This document shows, piece by piece, positions 43,521 to 54,737 of a stretch of DNA of 64,000 nucleotides (its first letter is position 1; every line of letters begins with the position of its first letter). The translations under genes were made by a program, and so were the position numbers. The notes under the pieces are model-generated. The model ran no database searches. It saw nothing but the letters and a program-made list of their open reading frames with translations, and was not told the DNA's origin. The stretch comes from Fragum whitleyi (lineage: Eukaryota > Mollusca > Bivalvia > Cardiida > Cardiidae), in NCBI GenBank assembly GCA_948146395.1, contig OX411543.1, forward strand, positions 59,697,689 to 59,761,688, given 5' to 3'.

Positions 43521-44289
43521 AAGATCGAATTATTTTTCAAATCGAAAAAAGCAAGATCTAATCCATCTGTCACGCTAATTTGTCTAAAATTGGAGAATAC
43601 TGTTCAGAGAATAAAACAAAAATAGATATTTCTCGAGGACCGAAATAAACCCAGACTACAAAAGTCGCTTTCTGGTAGCAATTACTGTAAATAAAGATGT
43701 ATTAGCCCTTTCAATGATATATACCATTTCTGCAAAAGAGGGTCTGTCAATACGAAATCATAACAATTACCAAATGGTAATGTCACGCAATGTTGTCTAA
43801 CCAGGACCGAGTTTTTGACGAAACATATGATTTACGGAATATTTCCTCTGTTAGCTTTGCGTGACGCATTCTCATACAGCCTGTAATATGACTTTTCCAT
43901 CTTGATATTGGTTTCGACTCAATAAACAAAATATTTCCTTGAGAAATTCTTAGACAAGATTTTAACCGAGATTTCTATAAAACGCTGCTAAATGGGATTG
44001 AATGTATGGCAAAATGTTTAAACATGTGTGTTGTCACATTGTCTTAATTTGTCTTAAAATATATTATTTTGTGATTATTTACTTTAATATCTTAAATTAT
44101 GATAGGTATGTTAAGAGGGAATCATATTTTATTAAAATATTATCATTATTTTTTTTCGAAGCAAGCAACATCCGCTTTTTCCGAAAAAAAAAATTATATA
44201 TAAAAAATCTAATTGATTTTATCATGAAATACACTACTTTTTTTTCACTTGAAAGTGCTGAAACATAAACATACTCATTAACAGGACCA
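43521..44289. other. Unassigned
   Basis: Contains the second copy of the repeat at 36480 (43715-43790). An 88-codon, F/I/Y/K-rich frame (44002-44268) reflects AT-rich composition. Confidence 0.4.
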
Positions 44290-44477
44290 GGGTCCCGTTT
44301 TACTAAACTTCTTAAGAACAAAATAAACGTAAGTCAAAATCATAAATTTTATCAGGTGTTTTAAACCCAATGAGATCATACATAGCAGAATTTCTTATTT
44401 AGTAACTACTGCAGGAGCAACTCTAATTCTTGAATAACGCAAAACATGATCGTAATATGTATAGTAAATCGGGCCCC
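44290..44477. mobile_element. Small TIR element, GGTCCCGTTTTAC ends
   Basis: 188 bp. GGGTCCCGTTTTACTAAACT against the inverted end AGTAAATCGGGCCCC. Same group as 15035-15252. Body 'acgtaagtcaaaatcataaa'. Confidence 0.65.
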
Positions 44478-44489
44478 AGAAACTGTCAG

Positions 44490-44560
44490 CAATACAGCAA
44501 TGCAAACAACGACAAAGTTCGTATATTTACTACGAACTTTGTCATTGTCAATGCTGTATT
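44490..44560. repeat. 71-bp foldback
   Basis: 'aatacagcaatgcaaacaac' + 'gacaaagttcgta' pairs with 'tacgaactttgtc' + 'attgtcaatgctgtatt'. Only 10-13 bases separate it from the TIR element on its left. Confidence 0.75.
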
Positions 44561-44860
44561 TCTTCTGTATTCCTTTGATTTTAAATAGTGCTTATTTCTG
44601 GGACATGTGCTACTTTAAATGTTGAAAAAAAAACAGTATAAATTTCTAAAAAGGGACATAAAAATGTTCCAAGAGATGATAGTATTGGTAGCTCTTGTGA
44701 TGGTGAACACACTTGCCAAGTTCCACGAAGATGTCTTCAGTAACAATAGAAATATGTCTAAGGTTTAGGTTTGTCAAGCCGACGACAATGCCTACGTCAA
44801 CGCCAACAGCAACACTAACGCGTAAAACGCCAAGGTGATAACAATATCTCGGGTTCTCTA
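44561..44860. other. Repeat-like 'gccgacgacaatgcc' sequence
   Basis: 44770-44850 ('agccgacgacaatgcctacg', 'tcaacgccaacagcaacact') resembles the A/C-rich end of a bivalve intergenic repeat. Low certainty. Confidence 0.35.
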
Positions 44861-45070
44861 CGAATTTGAATTTGAATTGGGGTTTTACGTCGCTTTCAAC
44901 AATCTTTCAGTTATATCGCGACGACTGGAGCACCTAACGATGGATTCCTGGTATTTCTCACACCAGTACTACCACCACATCCCTTTCCTAGCCTCCAGTT
45001 GCTATTCCACATAGGTTTACGATTATTTACCCATTGGTGGAAGATAAATGTCGGAAAGGATAAGTGCCGC
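44861..45070 (-). mobile_element. SINE, tRNA head lost
   Basis: Same family as 3175-3450: on the plus strand 'ggttttacgtcgctttcaac', 'cagttatatcgcgacgactg', 'acctaacgatggattcctgg', 'taggtttacgattatttacc'. A (GAATTT)n-type tail lies at 44861-44878. It breaks off at GTGCCGCGGCC, just where the tRNA head would start, into a G run (45075-45086). Confidence 0.78.
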
Positions 45071-46484
45071 GGCCGGGGGGGGGGGGGTGTCTCTCCGAAA
45101 ACAGCAAAGTTAAAAAAACTGGTCAGTCAGTGTAGTTGGGGAAGTCCGTGCAGTTGCTGTGTGCCGTGCGTGCAGTCTAACAAGGATTCACACCGTACTT
45201 ACTACCCAGACGGTCCAATTAGGCCACGTACTTTTGTTCCTGATGGGTAAGGTCTTCAAACTTTCGTATCCTACTGCAAATTGTGCACAGTTAATGTATA
45301 TAATTAAGACTTTTCAGTTTCTAATTCGTTTAGGCATTTTATATATCAGACGGAATTAGTTTTGGAAAATTTTACACAAAACAATTATTTTAAACTTTGT
45401 GTAATTAGACCATTAGCTAGAAAATTAGCAAGAATTATGATATAGTGAGAAGAGTATTGTCGAATTTGTTCCCTGCGCTCTTTATATTTCTCTCGATATG
45501 GACCGAACATATGCTATAAACTGAACCACAAAAGAAATGTCAAATTAGCAAAATTAGTGAAAATAGTTAAAAGGCGAAATATTTCATACTCCTGGTGAAA
45601 ATAAACTCGACCGGGTCGATGTTAGACAAACAGGTCCCTTATAATTCAATTATAGTTGCGTACATCAAGATTCCTGAATTCTGATTGGATGTAAAGTTGG
45701 TTTCATAACCTGAATGAAATCAATTTCATTACGCAGTTTTTTGTAAGCTTCCGCGGAAAGTAGTCGCATGAACAATCCATAAATTTGAGGGTAAATCTTT
45801 ACATTTTCGCTTCGAGTAATTAAATCATAAGATATAGTGCGAGTATTTTTCTATTTCATTGCGATATGAAATAAAAAGCTTAATCGCACAAACGTATGAA
45901 TCGTTTTTTCGAATTCATACCGTGTGCTTAGGGTTTTAATTTCATACTTTATAATGCAATAAAAAAAAATATCTTAATCTTTTAAATGATCAAATTTTGT
46001 CTGGCTTTTTTTGGTAGGTTTTGCACAGTAGATCGTGGTACTCTCAATCGGGAACCTTCCGCGATTCTACGGAACAGACATCGGGAATAATGAGTGCGCA
46101 GACATGAAGGCGCGTCATATCGCCCGTGGGTTAATATGACGTCACAAACAATACTGAAGATGACGCCGCGAAATACAAAATCAACGAAACGTTAAAATTG
46201 TACATAATATAATTTGAAAAAAAGGTATTGTTTTATTGCGTTTTGTTATCAAATAATAATAGGCCTAAAAGATCTCCTCATGCGAGCGGAGAACCTTAAC
46301 GAAAAATGTTTTTCTTCAAGTGTATTAACCGAAGTACCACTGAAATTATTATCTTTTTCAACAAAATCTTAGCATTAAGTTTCCGACTTACATGTAGCAA
46401 CACAGAGGTCATTGTTCAGAGACAACATCGCCGACCAGCGATTAAGTTAAAAATACCAAAAGACCCGTAAGATATGACGGAAAA
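45071..46484. other. Unassigned, G run, tRNA-like scrap, imperfect foldback
   Basis: G tract 45075-45086. On the minus strand 45185-45235 reads TGGCCTAATTGG ... GGTGTGAATCC, weakly like A- and B-boxes of an arginine-type tRNA SINE head. 45820-45970 folds back loosely ('tttcattgcgatatgaaata' against 'tttcatactttataatgcaa'). TGACGTCA at about 46138. No gene. Confidence 0.35.
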
Positions 46485-46917
46485 CAGTTAAAAAAATCTT
46501 GAAATTGACAAGATGAATTATTTTGGAATGATTTTGAACTGAAATTGAATGAGTATGAGGAGCAAGTTTTGAGTGAAATTAAAGGGAGGTAATCCAATAT
46601 CGCACATTTTGTTCAAGATGAATAAAATAAGCAACATTCATTACCTCCCATTAATAAAATATACATACAAGTTCTATTCATACCTTCCCTTGTCTTCTAG
46701 AACCAGAATTAGACGCGTGCGATTTCAAACTTGCCATTGAAATCGCGATTTTTTCTAGCTTTAGTTATTTTGAGTATAGTAAGTGATCTTATCATTTTCA
46801 GAAAATTTTGAGCGTTTTTGAATGGTTGGAGTGAGTGTTTGGAATGAATGATTCGAGCGCTAAGCGAGTGAAATGTTTTGATCGGGATTATTGTCAATTT
46901 CACGATGTTATTAACTG
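46485..46917 (+). mobile_element. MITE-A copy 25
   Basis: Left end CAGTTAAAAAAATCTTGAAA (diverged), hairpin about 46584-46649, type-1 module, right end CACGATGTTATTAACTG followed by TA. A weak H-like hairpin (46955-46985) lies just downstream. Confidence 0.85.
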
Positions 46918-47556
46918 TATATGAGAAGAGGGAAAGTGTCCGTCCTCATTACATTGTGCAGATTTGCACAGTCTGGCTCGGATCGAAGCCTTAGTTTCTG
47001 AATCAAGAATGATTATCCATTTCTTTCAATATAGTTAATTTAGAGTTATACCCTCTGGTATACCTATGTTGGATCTTCTTTTAGTTTCCAGATGGCATAA
47101 CGATTTATAAAAACGTTCAATGTTAAGAAAAATGAACGATGGTAAGGATCAAATCCTAGATTTCTATTTTACCGTGAATTGACATGGTAAATGAATTTAG
47201 AATAATTTGATAAAAGATGGAAGAGTGATTTTGATAATTGATGTCATTGGTAGGAAATTGAATATTGCTCATATCGTTCAAATTGAATGGTGTGAACGAA
47301 AATCCATTTTATAGTCTTAAATTAATTATTACAAATTTGGAAATTGAAACAAATGTATGTGATTGTTTCCCTTTGATAAAGATGTGTGCACTGTTCTATA
47401 AAAATCATTGTGTATCGTCGCAGACTTATATTACGTTTCCTAATTTATTTCTACCAATGTAATCATGATAAATTAACAGGGAATTGAATGAAGTCGATAA
47501 TTTTGCTTGGTATGCCCTGTATGAAGTTTGATTATGAATTGTTTTGGGAGAGGTGA
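46918..47556. other. Degenerate MITE-A and low-copy repeat
   Basis: 47047-47100 matches the 'tgctggacccaatatc' repeat. 47165-47300 is a very decayed MITE-A ('gaattgacatggtaaatgaa', 'cattggtaggaaattgaata', 'gttcaaattgaatggtgtga'). GGAGAGGTGA at 47547-47556 is the target duplication of the next element. Confidence 0.45.
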
Positions 47557-48003
47557 CATTCGGAACACCACTCGGCAAAACTCACGATCAACCTCGGATG
47601 TACATAGACGGATTATTTTTAAAAATTACGGGAAAACCTTGGAAAAACTCGATGACGTCAGTTAAAATGGCGTTAGCCCTCGAAACTGTGAGTGAAAACA
47701 TTCGACGTCGCCAACGCTACTCGTTTTAAGTTACTGACGTGAATTCATCGAATCCTCATATTAATATCTTTAGATTCTTAAATAACGACTGAAAAATCTT
47801 AATTTTTGAGAATGATTCGTCATTCTCAAAAATTTAGCTTTTCCAGTCGCTATTTACTGTTAAAAAACATAAATATACAGTGCTAGTTTTTCTTACACTG
47901 TTTCCGCCTAACAAAATGCACGATTTCGTTACATACCCATCCGCCCTACATACATCCGAGGTATGTTGTAGTTTACGGAAATGACCGAGTGATGCTCCGA
48001 ATG
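47557..48003. mobile_element. MITE-E copy 2, 10-bp target duplication
   Basis: 447 bp in the opposite orientation to copy 1, bounded by identical GGAGAGGTGA (47547-47556 and 48004-48013). Ends CATTCGGAACACCACTCGGC and GACCGAGTGATGCTCCGAATG. Central hairpin about 47788-47848, TGACGTCAGT site, 'gacgtcgccaacgctactcg' block. The inner frame of 61 codons is not a gene. Confidence 0.9.
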
Positions 48004-48287
48004 GGAGAGGTGAGTGTTATTTACTTACCGATTTCAAAATTTCTAACAATGATTTGTCTCAATGTAGACATTTTTGCGAAGATGCAGCAAAGAACACTAT
48101 CAATAAAATATTAAGTATATTTTAGCTTATAACTATACAAATATCTGTGTGATAACAACCCATATGATATTTTCTATGATATCACATAGTTATTTTTAGA
48201 ACAATGATATAATGCGGTTATTTTTAGAAACTCACATTTCAATTAGAAAAAATCGACGAAAATAAGACAAGTAGAGGTTATAATATA

Positions 48288-48442
48288 AATATAATACATA
48301 CTTAGTGTATTGTATGAAAAAAATATCTAACGAGGTTGGGAGAATTGATAATTGTCTCGGCAGAGCCTCGACAATTATCAATTCTCCCAACCTCGTTAGA
48401 TATTTTTTTGTTATACAAAACACTTAAGATGTATTATATATT
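48288..48442. repeat. 155-bp near-perfect foldback
   Basis: The inner 34-base arms 48324-48357 and 48370-48403 appear perfectly complementary (ATATCTAACGAGGTTGGGAG... / ...CTCCCAACCTCGTTAGATAT), with looser outer arms and a loop of 12 bases. Probably a stand-alone foldback MITE; no other copy in the window. Confidence 0.85.
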
Positions 48443-49540
48443 TATCTTAGGGGTGTGAAAGTCTTTGGGAGCGTCATGCGATATTTCATGACGAGAGGTT
48501 GTGTAATTTCCATGATATTGAAAATTCAAAGGTTCACACTTTCGTAAGAATTGAGTATTAATAGACCCATAAATAAATATACACTGTTTTTTTCCTAGTA
48601 CTTTTTTTCATTTCAAATGTAAATTTGTTATAAAGCTAACTCTAACAACACCAAAAACTAATGAGTAATCTCACTTTTCATTGACTTTTTCCCAAGTTTT
48701 AAAGAAAAGTTTGTTTATACAGGTGCCGTTGCCGTGCAATGTTTGCATGTGTGTTTAAACAGACATGCAATTTGCTTTAAAAGTTATGTTCTTAGGTGTC
48801 TATTTGATGCAACTGTAAGAATGTATAGATCTATGTGCTTAAAGTGTTTATATCCCCAATCACACATACAAGAAAACTATAGTTCAGCCGCGGTATTCAA
48901 AAACGCGGGAAAATGTGGTATAGCCAGTTGTAGGGGTGGACTGAACAGAAATTGAACAAGCGTGAGATAACGGTATTTAATCACAAACGTAATCAGCTAT
49001 ATGCTGATAGAGAAAAGAAACTCACCGAGAAAAACACTTTTTTCTCCAAATCGATATTCAATGCTTTTTGTCGTTTCAATTTTAGTTTCTACATAATGAA
49101 GTCGGTTTCGAAAGCATGTTACTTTTACGCTTTGACACATGACGAAGATAGATGTAATTCAAAGGATGGCTAAAATGCCAGTTGTTTTGTGTTTCTGTGA
49201 TCCTTCAGTATACTTAAAAGTCCGTTACTGCAAAAATTCGTTGGTCCCAATTTCTCTATATCAAACTCGTCGAAAGAATGTTTATAAACATCCAGATATC
49301 ATGGTTTACCTATAATATACCGTTTTAGCGATTTTTTTTAATTCGAAAGTATGTATCGATGGCTGGCTGGATGCAACACTACTGTAGGTGCATGCAGAAT
49401 TATAGGCACTTTAATTAGTTATTTGATTGTCCATTTGCATATACACCCAATTTTAGCTCTACCTGAGTACGAAGTTTTAAAGGGAGCTTTTGTGTTTGCT
49501 TAATGTCAATCGTTCATCGTGCACCGTCCGTCAAAAACTT
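48443..49540. other. Unassigned
   Basis: Two adjacent 73-codon frames at 48734-48955 and 48952-49173 overlap end to end but show no recognisable domain. No repeat recognised. Confidence 0.35.
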
Positions 49541-49885
49541 TTACCTTGTGGACACTCAAGAGGTTACATCGTAAGGCCAGTCAACTTGAAAATTGGTCGG
49601 AATATTTAACTTGATGAAATCTCGGACATGTTCAAAATTAGGTCAGGTGAGATCAAGAACTAGATCAAAGGGTCAAATCCTAGAAAACCTCTCGGGACAC
49701 GCAAAAGGCTACATTAAATCAACATGAAAACTGATCAGAATGATTGTCTTGATAAAATCTTGCTGAGGTTCGAAATAGGTGGTAGTGGGAAAAATAGATA
49801 ATGCGGTCAAATATCAGAAAAAACTAGTAGATTCACTATATGCCACAGACGCCATATTGTGGTTCAACTCACCTGAACATCGGAA
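49540..49885 (+). repeat. Minisatellite of about 150-bp period, left part
   Basis: Diverged units with 'ttgtggacactcaagaggtt', 'gaaaattggtcggaatattt', 'cttgatgaaatctcgg', 'aagaactagatcaaagggtc'. The same units resume at 51151-51790. I recall this array type as common in bivalve non-coding DNA. Confidence 0.75.
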
Positions 49886-49889
49886 AGAG

Positions 49890-51150
49890 ACGAGGTGGAA
49901 TTTAAAAAAAAAGAATGAAAAAATGGTTTTATGAGGGTAAGAGAGTCGAAACTGTGTGAATTTATAAATATTTAGGTGCTCTTTTTACACCAAGTTTAAT
50001 AATCAAGCTTTCCAAGCAAAAAAGGTTTGCTTTAGTTTTTATAGATCGCAAAAGAAATTTGGTTATTTTTACCCAACTGACTTTTTCAAACTCTTCGATG
50101 CAATGATCAAGCCGATTCTTTGTTTTGCTTCTAACATATGGGGATATGAACACTGTCATTCTATTGAAAAAAATCATACCGAATTTTGCAAACGTATATG
50201 CTGTCTTAATAAGAACAATGCAGATTTTTTTTGCCTTGGTTGAATGTGGGCGATATCCTATAGCAGTTACTGACGTATCTAAATGCATTATATATTGGAT
50301 TAGAATCACTGAAATGACTCAAAACAGGTACCCAAAACAATGTTATGAAATGTTGAAGAAATCAGACGAAAACGGTAGAATCACGTGGGTTACAAAAATC
50401 AAGCGCTTTTTATTTGAGTACGGATTCGGATCTATATGGATATGTAATGGTGTAGGCGATTCGCAACAATTTATCAAACATTTTAAACAACGCTTAATTG
50501 ACTGCTCCTATCAAATGTTTCAAGACAAAATCGATAATTTTTCCGAAGCAAAATATTTTAAACATTTTTTATTCAATGCTCGACATAGCAAAATATATTT
50601 TGATTGACATGACATTTCTATATCGTCGTACACTGTCTCATTTTAGATGCTCAAGTCATATACTTAACGTAGAAAAGGGCAGACATAATAACATTGACTA
50701 CAATTTTAGATTGTGTGACTGGTGTTTGAAACGAAATGTATTTACAATCGAAGATGAATTTCATTTTCTACTTACATGTCCTCTTTACGAAGAGCTTAAA
50801 CGTTTTTATTTTGCAAAAGAATGGAAGAATTCATATCCAACAAAACCTTTATTCTGTAGAATCCTATCAGACTCTAAAGAAGGCAATATCAAATGACTTG
50901 CTTAACATCAAATTGAAGCATTCAAGCTAAAGGAAAATCCACGAAAATGTGATATGATAAAAAAGGTAATACTGTATAGATGCATTGAAAAAAGGATTGA
51001 TTGACAATTTTATAGATATTATTTCGATTTTTTATGTAACCCAATTTCTCACTATTAAAATGTATTTCTAAATGGCATGTATATATAATGGGCCAGAGGC
51101 CTGAATTACTGAATAAATATATGTTATGTTATGTTATGTTATATTATAAT
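49890..51150 (+). pseudogene. Non-LTR retrotransposon (LINE) 3' fragment, broken frames
   Basis: 5'-truncated C-terminal part of a LINE ORF2. Translating piecewise gives FYEGKRVETV-stop-IYKYLGALFTP (about 49925-49995), a region typically after the reverse-transcriptase core. A second frame follows with AMIKPILCFASNIWGYEHC and then a stop. A third (50246-50605) contains RYPIAVTDVSKCIIYWIRI, NRYPKQCYEMLKKSDENGR and TWVTKIKRFLFEYGFGSIWI. A fourth (50610-50896) contains FRLCDWC...EDEFHFLLTCPLY, the Cys-Cys-His-Cys knuckle common near LINE C termini. Several shifts and stops disable it. The 3' end has 'gggccagaggcctgaattac', AATAAA and a (TTATG)n tail at about 51121-51147. Exact clade not assigned (CR1-like possible). 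It sits inside a minisatellite unit. Confidence 0.85.
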
Positions 51151-51790
51151 CTTGATGATATATATATTATTATCAAAATTGGGTCAAGTTGAGAAAAAAA
51201 CTAGGTCACATGATCAAATTTTGGAACCTTGTGGGCACTCTAGGGGCCACATTTTGGCCCAATCAACATGAACATTGGTCATAACAATTCTCTTGATGAC
51301 AATCTCGGTCAAGTTCGAAATTACGTCAAGTGATGTAAAAGACTAGGTCACAGGGTCAAATTTTTGAAAAACCTCGTGGACAATGAAACTTGACCAGAAT
51401 GATTGGCTTAGTGAAATACTGAAAAATTATAAATATAGGTCACGTGAGATCAAGAACAAGATCACGGGCTTAGAAAACCTCGTCGACACTGGGGTAAACT
51501 AATGGATGTGAACATTTGTCGTCCAAATGCTTGCCTCGATGAAGTCGTAGACAAGTTCAAAATTTGGCCTAATGGGGTCAAATCTGAGAAAAAAAACTCT
51601 TGGACACTCTCGAACCTATAGTTTTAGCCTATTAAACATTAATATAAGTCTGAATGATTCCCTTGGCGAAATTTGGGATGAGTTTTAAATTGAGTCGGGT
51701 CACAAACTAGTTAACAGATTCAAATCTTAGGAAGAAACTTGTTGACCCTCAACACATTTTTTACTAAGTCAATTTTGAAATTAGCCGGAA
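51151..51790 (+). repeat. Minisatellite of about 150-bp period, right part
   Basis: Continues the array at 49540: 'aactaggtcacatgatcaaa', 'gaccttgtgggcactctagg'-type phrases, 'catgaacattggtcataaca', 'cttgatgacaatctcggtca', 'actaggtcacagggtcaaat'. At least four diverged units. Confidence 0.78.
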
Positions 51791-52454
51791 TGTCAATATT
51801 TCCACTATCTACCGTTAAAGCCTACTCTAAACGTTAACTCAGTTGAGCGCCCCCTTGCTCTCTTCAGCGAGACACTTGAATCGACCAATAATTGAAGGAC
51901 AACGGGTTTAAATATTCTCTAAAAAATATATGTTCACTGTAATAAAAATACAAAATATCTTTATGAAGATATAAATATCGTTAATTATCTGAAGGTTATA
52001 TGTACATACTCGTCATGTGTAAATTTTTTCCAACAATATTGTGCCTGTATACTCTCAACAATATTTAGATTTTATCAAACAAAACTACGTTATCTCTTTC
52101 ATCCCAATTCGATCCATCCTTTTCGCTTTATCCATTCGTTTTCCTACGCTAAGACATTAAAAGCACATTAAATGGTAATTATAGCATTTACTGATGGTAT
52201 AAAACAAAGATCTACAATAGCTATGTTATTTCTTTGTTCCTTCACAAACATGTGTAAAGTTCTTTTCATGATAAATTACACATCTTATTTATAATAATAT
52301 TCTAGGTAAAGCATTCTTATAACGTCTTAGATAACGTGAAAGTAGATTAGGTCATGACTGAGGTAAGGTTAACCGAACAAAATAAGCTTAGTTTTTTACA
52401 TGTAAATACTGGTTTTATAGAATTACAATTGTTGATAGGGCCTGTCCATATTAC
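51791..52454. other. Unassigned
   Basis: Nothing recognised. Confidence 0.4.
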
Positions 52455-52479
52455 TACAGATTTGCCTTAAAACGTTAAA

Positions 52480-52577
52480 AACATGCTGGTTTGAATAAGT
52501 GTTTGGAATGAATGAATGGGGCGATGAGTGAATGGCTTTGATCGGGATGAGAGTCAATTTCTCGATGTTATTTACTG
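52480..52577 (+). mobile_element. MITE-A right-end fragment
   Basis: 'gtttgaataagtgtttggaa', 'tgaatgaatggggcgatgag', right end 'caatttctcgatgttatttactg'. The left two thirds are missing. A MITE-E begins two bases later. Confidence 0.75.
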
Positions 52578-52578
52578 T

Positions 52579-52988
52579 CATTCGGAACGTCACTCGGCCA
52601 TTTCCGTAAACTGCAGCGGATGTCGGATGTATATAAGGCGGATGGTAATGTAACAAAATTGTGCATTTTATTAGGCGGAAATAGTGTAAGATAAACAAGC
52701 GCGGAAACAACCAGTACTATCTATAGATTGATATTGTTTACAGTAAATTACGGCTGAAAAAATCTTAATTTTTGAGAATGATTGTCATATTCAAAAATTA
52801 AGATTTTTCATCCGTTATTTAAGAATCTAAAGATATCTATGTAAGGATACGATGGTTTCACGTCACGTTGCGAGGGCTAACGCCATTTTAACTGACGTCA
52901 TCGAGTTTTTCCTAGGTTTTCCCGTATATTTTAAAAAAAAGTCCGTCTATGTACATCCGAGATTGATCATGAGATTGTGTTCCGAATG
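52579..52988. mobile_element. MITE-E copy 3
   Basis: Ends CATTCGGAACGTCACTCGGCC and GAGATTGTGTTCCGAATG. 'cgtaaactgcagcggatgtc', hairpin about 52750-52812, TGACGTCATC. Unlike copies 1 and 2, no full 10-bp target duplication is visible (left TATTTACTGT, right TTACGAGCTA). The block 'cagtggcttaaacgagtagcg' present in copy 1 is deleted. Confidence 0.85.
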
Positions 52989-54313
52989 TTACGAGCTATA
53001 GTTGGGTAAGACTAGACTATTTCAGATCGTCTTACAAGCTGTCATTTACTTATACAATGTGTTTAACGTAATTCCTTAAATGCTTTTTAATGGTTTTATC
53101 GAGGAATAACGGTAGATAATAGTTTGGATAAAAACACTGCCTTACTAGTCAAATCATCACAAAATTTAGTTGTCATGTCAACAAATCTCATTTTTAAGAA
53201 TAATGCAATTTAAAAACGGGAGACATATTTCCAAAGTTAGGCACTTTGGTTATTGTTGCTGTTACGATCCGATTTCAGATTTCAAGGTGGCGGGTCCATA
53301 TCACTCTCGCAGGCCGATATGACCTTACCCAATGACCCGATATTACATTATTTTTTCTAATAAACGTTACTATTTATAGTAACTGGATGTAATGATAATG
53401 GCGTGTTTGAAACAACGTTTTTTTTGTTTGTTTGTTTTTTTTTTTCTTTTCTTTTTTTTTTGTTTGTGTTGTTGGTGGTGGGGGTGGTGGGAGGGGCGGG
53501 GGTTAAAGCGGCATTCAATTTAGTCTTTCGAATGACAATTCGAGTTCTATTGTTCTAAATTTAACTGTTATCTTATTTTTTCTGACGATGCATAATGGTA
53601 AGGAGAAAAAAAAAATCTATAAAAAATCGCCTAGAACAAAGGTCTAGGTAACCCTGATCTTTTAGATATATTGCATTAATGTTGGTATTATCGGCATCTT
53701 AACCCCCGATGTGGACTGGAGAGAGAGGGTTAGCAAGATAAATGGGTTTTCTAACCTACAATCGTTAGTTTGAATAACTATCTGTGTGTTCTTCCTTGAG
53801 AGTCATGTTGCCTTAGATGTGTTTTACTATACGTCAAATATAATACCCTATAAGATTTAAAACATGTGTTTCATTGTAGAAAGGCTCCTGTGCCTTAAAA
53901 ATGGACCTGCTTCCGAGTTATGTTTGAGTTGATGAATCTTAAGATATTATGATATTACCAGAGTTTATTTCATTCCCCGATTTCTGTGTATTTAAAGATT
54001 CCAAAAACATTTGTTGGAGAATCAAAGAGACTTCTTGTTATGAAATATAAATATGTGCAACAAATATTGCACAAATATTGGGATGCAGAATTTTTCCATA
54101 ATTGTTTAGAGTTCGTCGGAGTCTCTTATCAACTTGCAGATGTCCAATGATTAACGTGTTCTCATTTCAGATGTACTTTTCTCTAAAATAATTGTCGCGT
54201 GTTAATACTTCATTAATGAGCTCTTATATTCCACTCCATATTAGTGTTCCGTCGAGTGAAATAAAATTGCTGCACATCTAGATCTATTATTGTCAATGGA
54301 CTCAAGGGTATTA
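52989..54313. other. Mostly unassigned; repeat J scrap; T/G-rich tract
   Basis: 53075-53150 ('aaatgctttttaatggtttt', 'atcgaggaataacggtagat') resembles the left end of the 20499 insertion. 53418-53504 is a low-complexity T-rich then GGT/GGGGG-rich tract. No gene recognised. Confidence 0.45.
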
Positions 54314-54737
54314 CGGTTAAATACATCGTGAAAGTGACTTTCAGTCCGATCAAAATCATTCTAAATAATTCTTTAAGCGCTACATACATACATTCCAACC
54401 ACTCACTCAAATCGATCAAAACGCTCTAAATCATCAGCAGACATTTCGAAGTTGTTCAAGACGGTCAATATTAAATTCAAATTGATCAAATTATTCCACG
54501 ATTTTATAGGCTGTTGTAAATTTTAAAGCGTCTCGTCCACGAAGACACACAAATAGAAAAGTAGGTATATCTTATTAAAAGGAGGTGACAAATATCGCCA
54601 ATTTGTTCATCTTGAACCAAATTGGCGATATCGGATTACCTCCCTTTAATTTTACTCGAGACTCACTCAACCCCCATTCTTTATCATTCCAAAATTACTG
54701 CAACATCATGCAGCTAGTCAATTTGTGTTATTAATTG
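54314..54737 (-). mobile_element. MITE-A copy 28
   Basis: Left CGGTTAAATACATCGTGAAA, 'catacattccaaccactcac', type-2 module ('cgtccacgaagacacacaaa'), hairpin about 54582-54645 with inner AATTTGTTCATCTTGAACCA, right end GTGTTATTAATTG. TA flanks. Confidence 0.82.

Noticed and set aside
49890..51150. Active LINE
   Set aside because: The frame is broken by at least one in-frame stop and several shifts, and the 5' part including the reverse-transcriptase core is missing.
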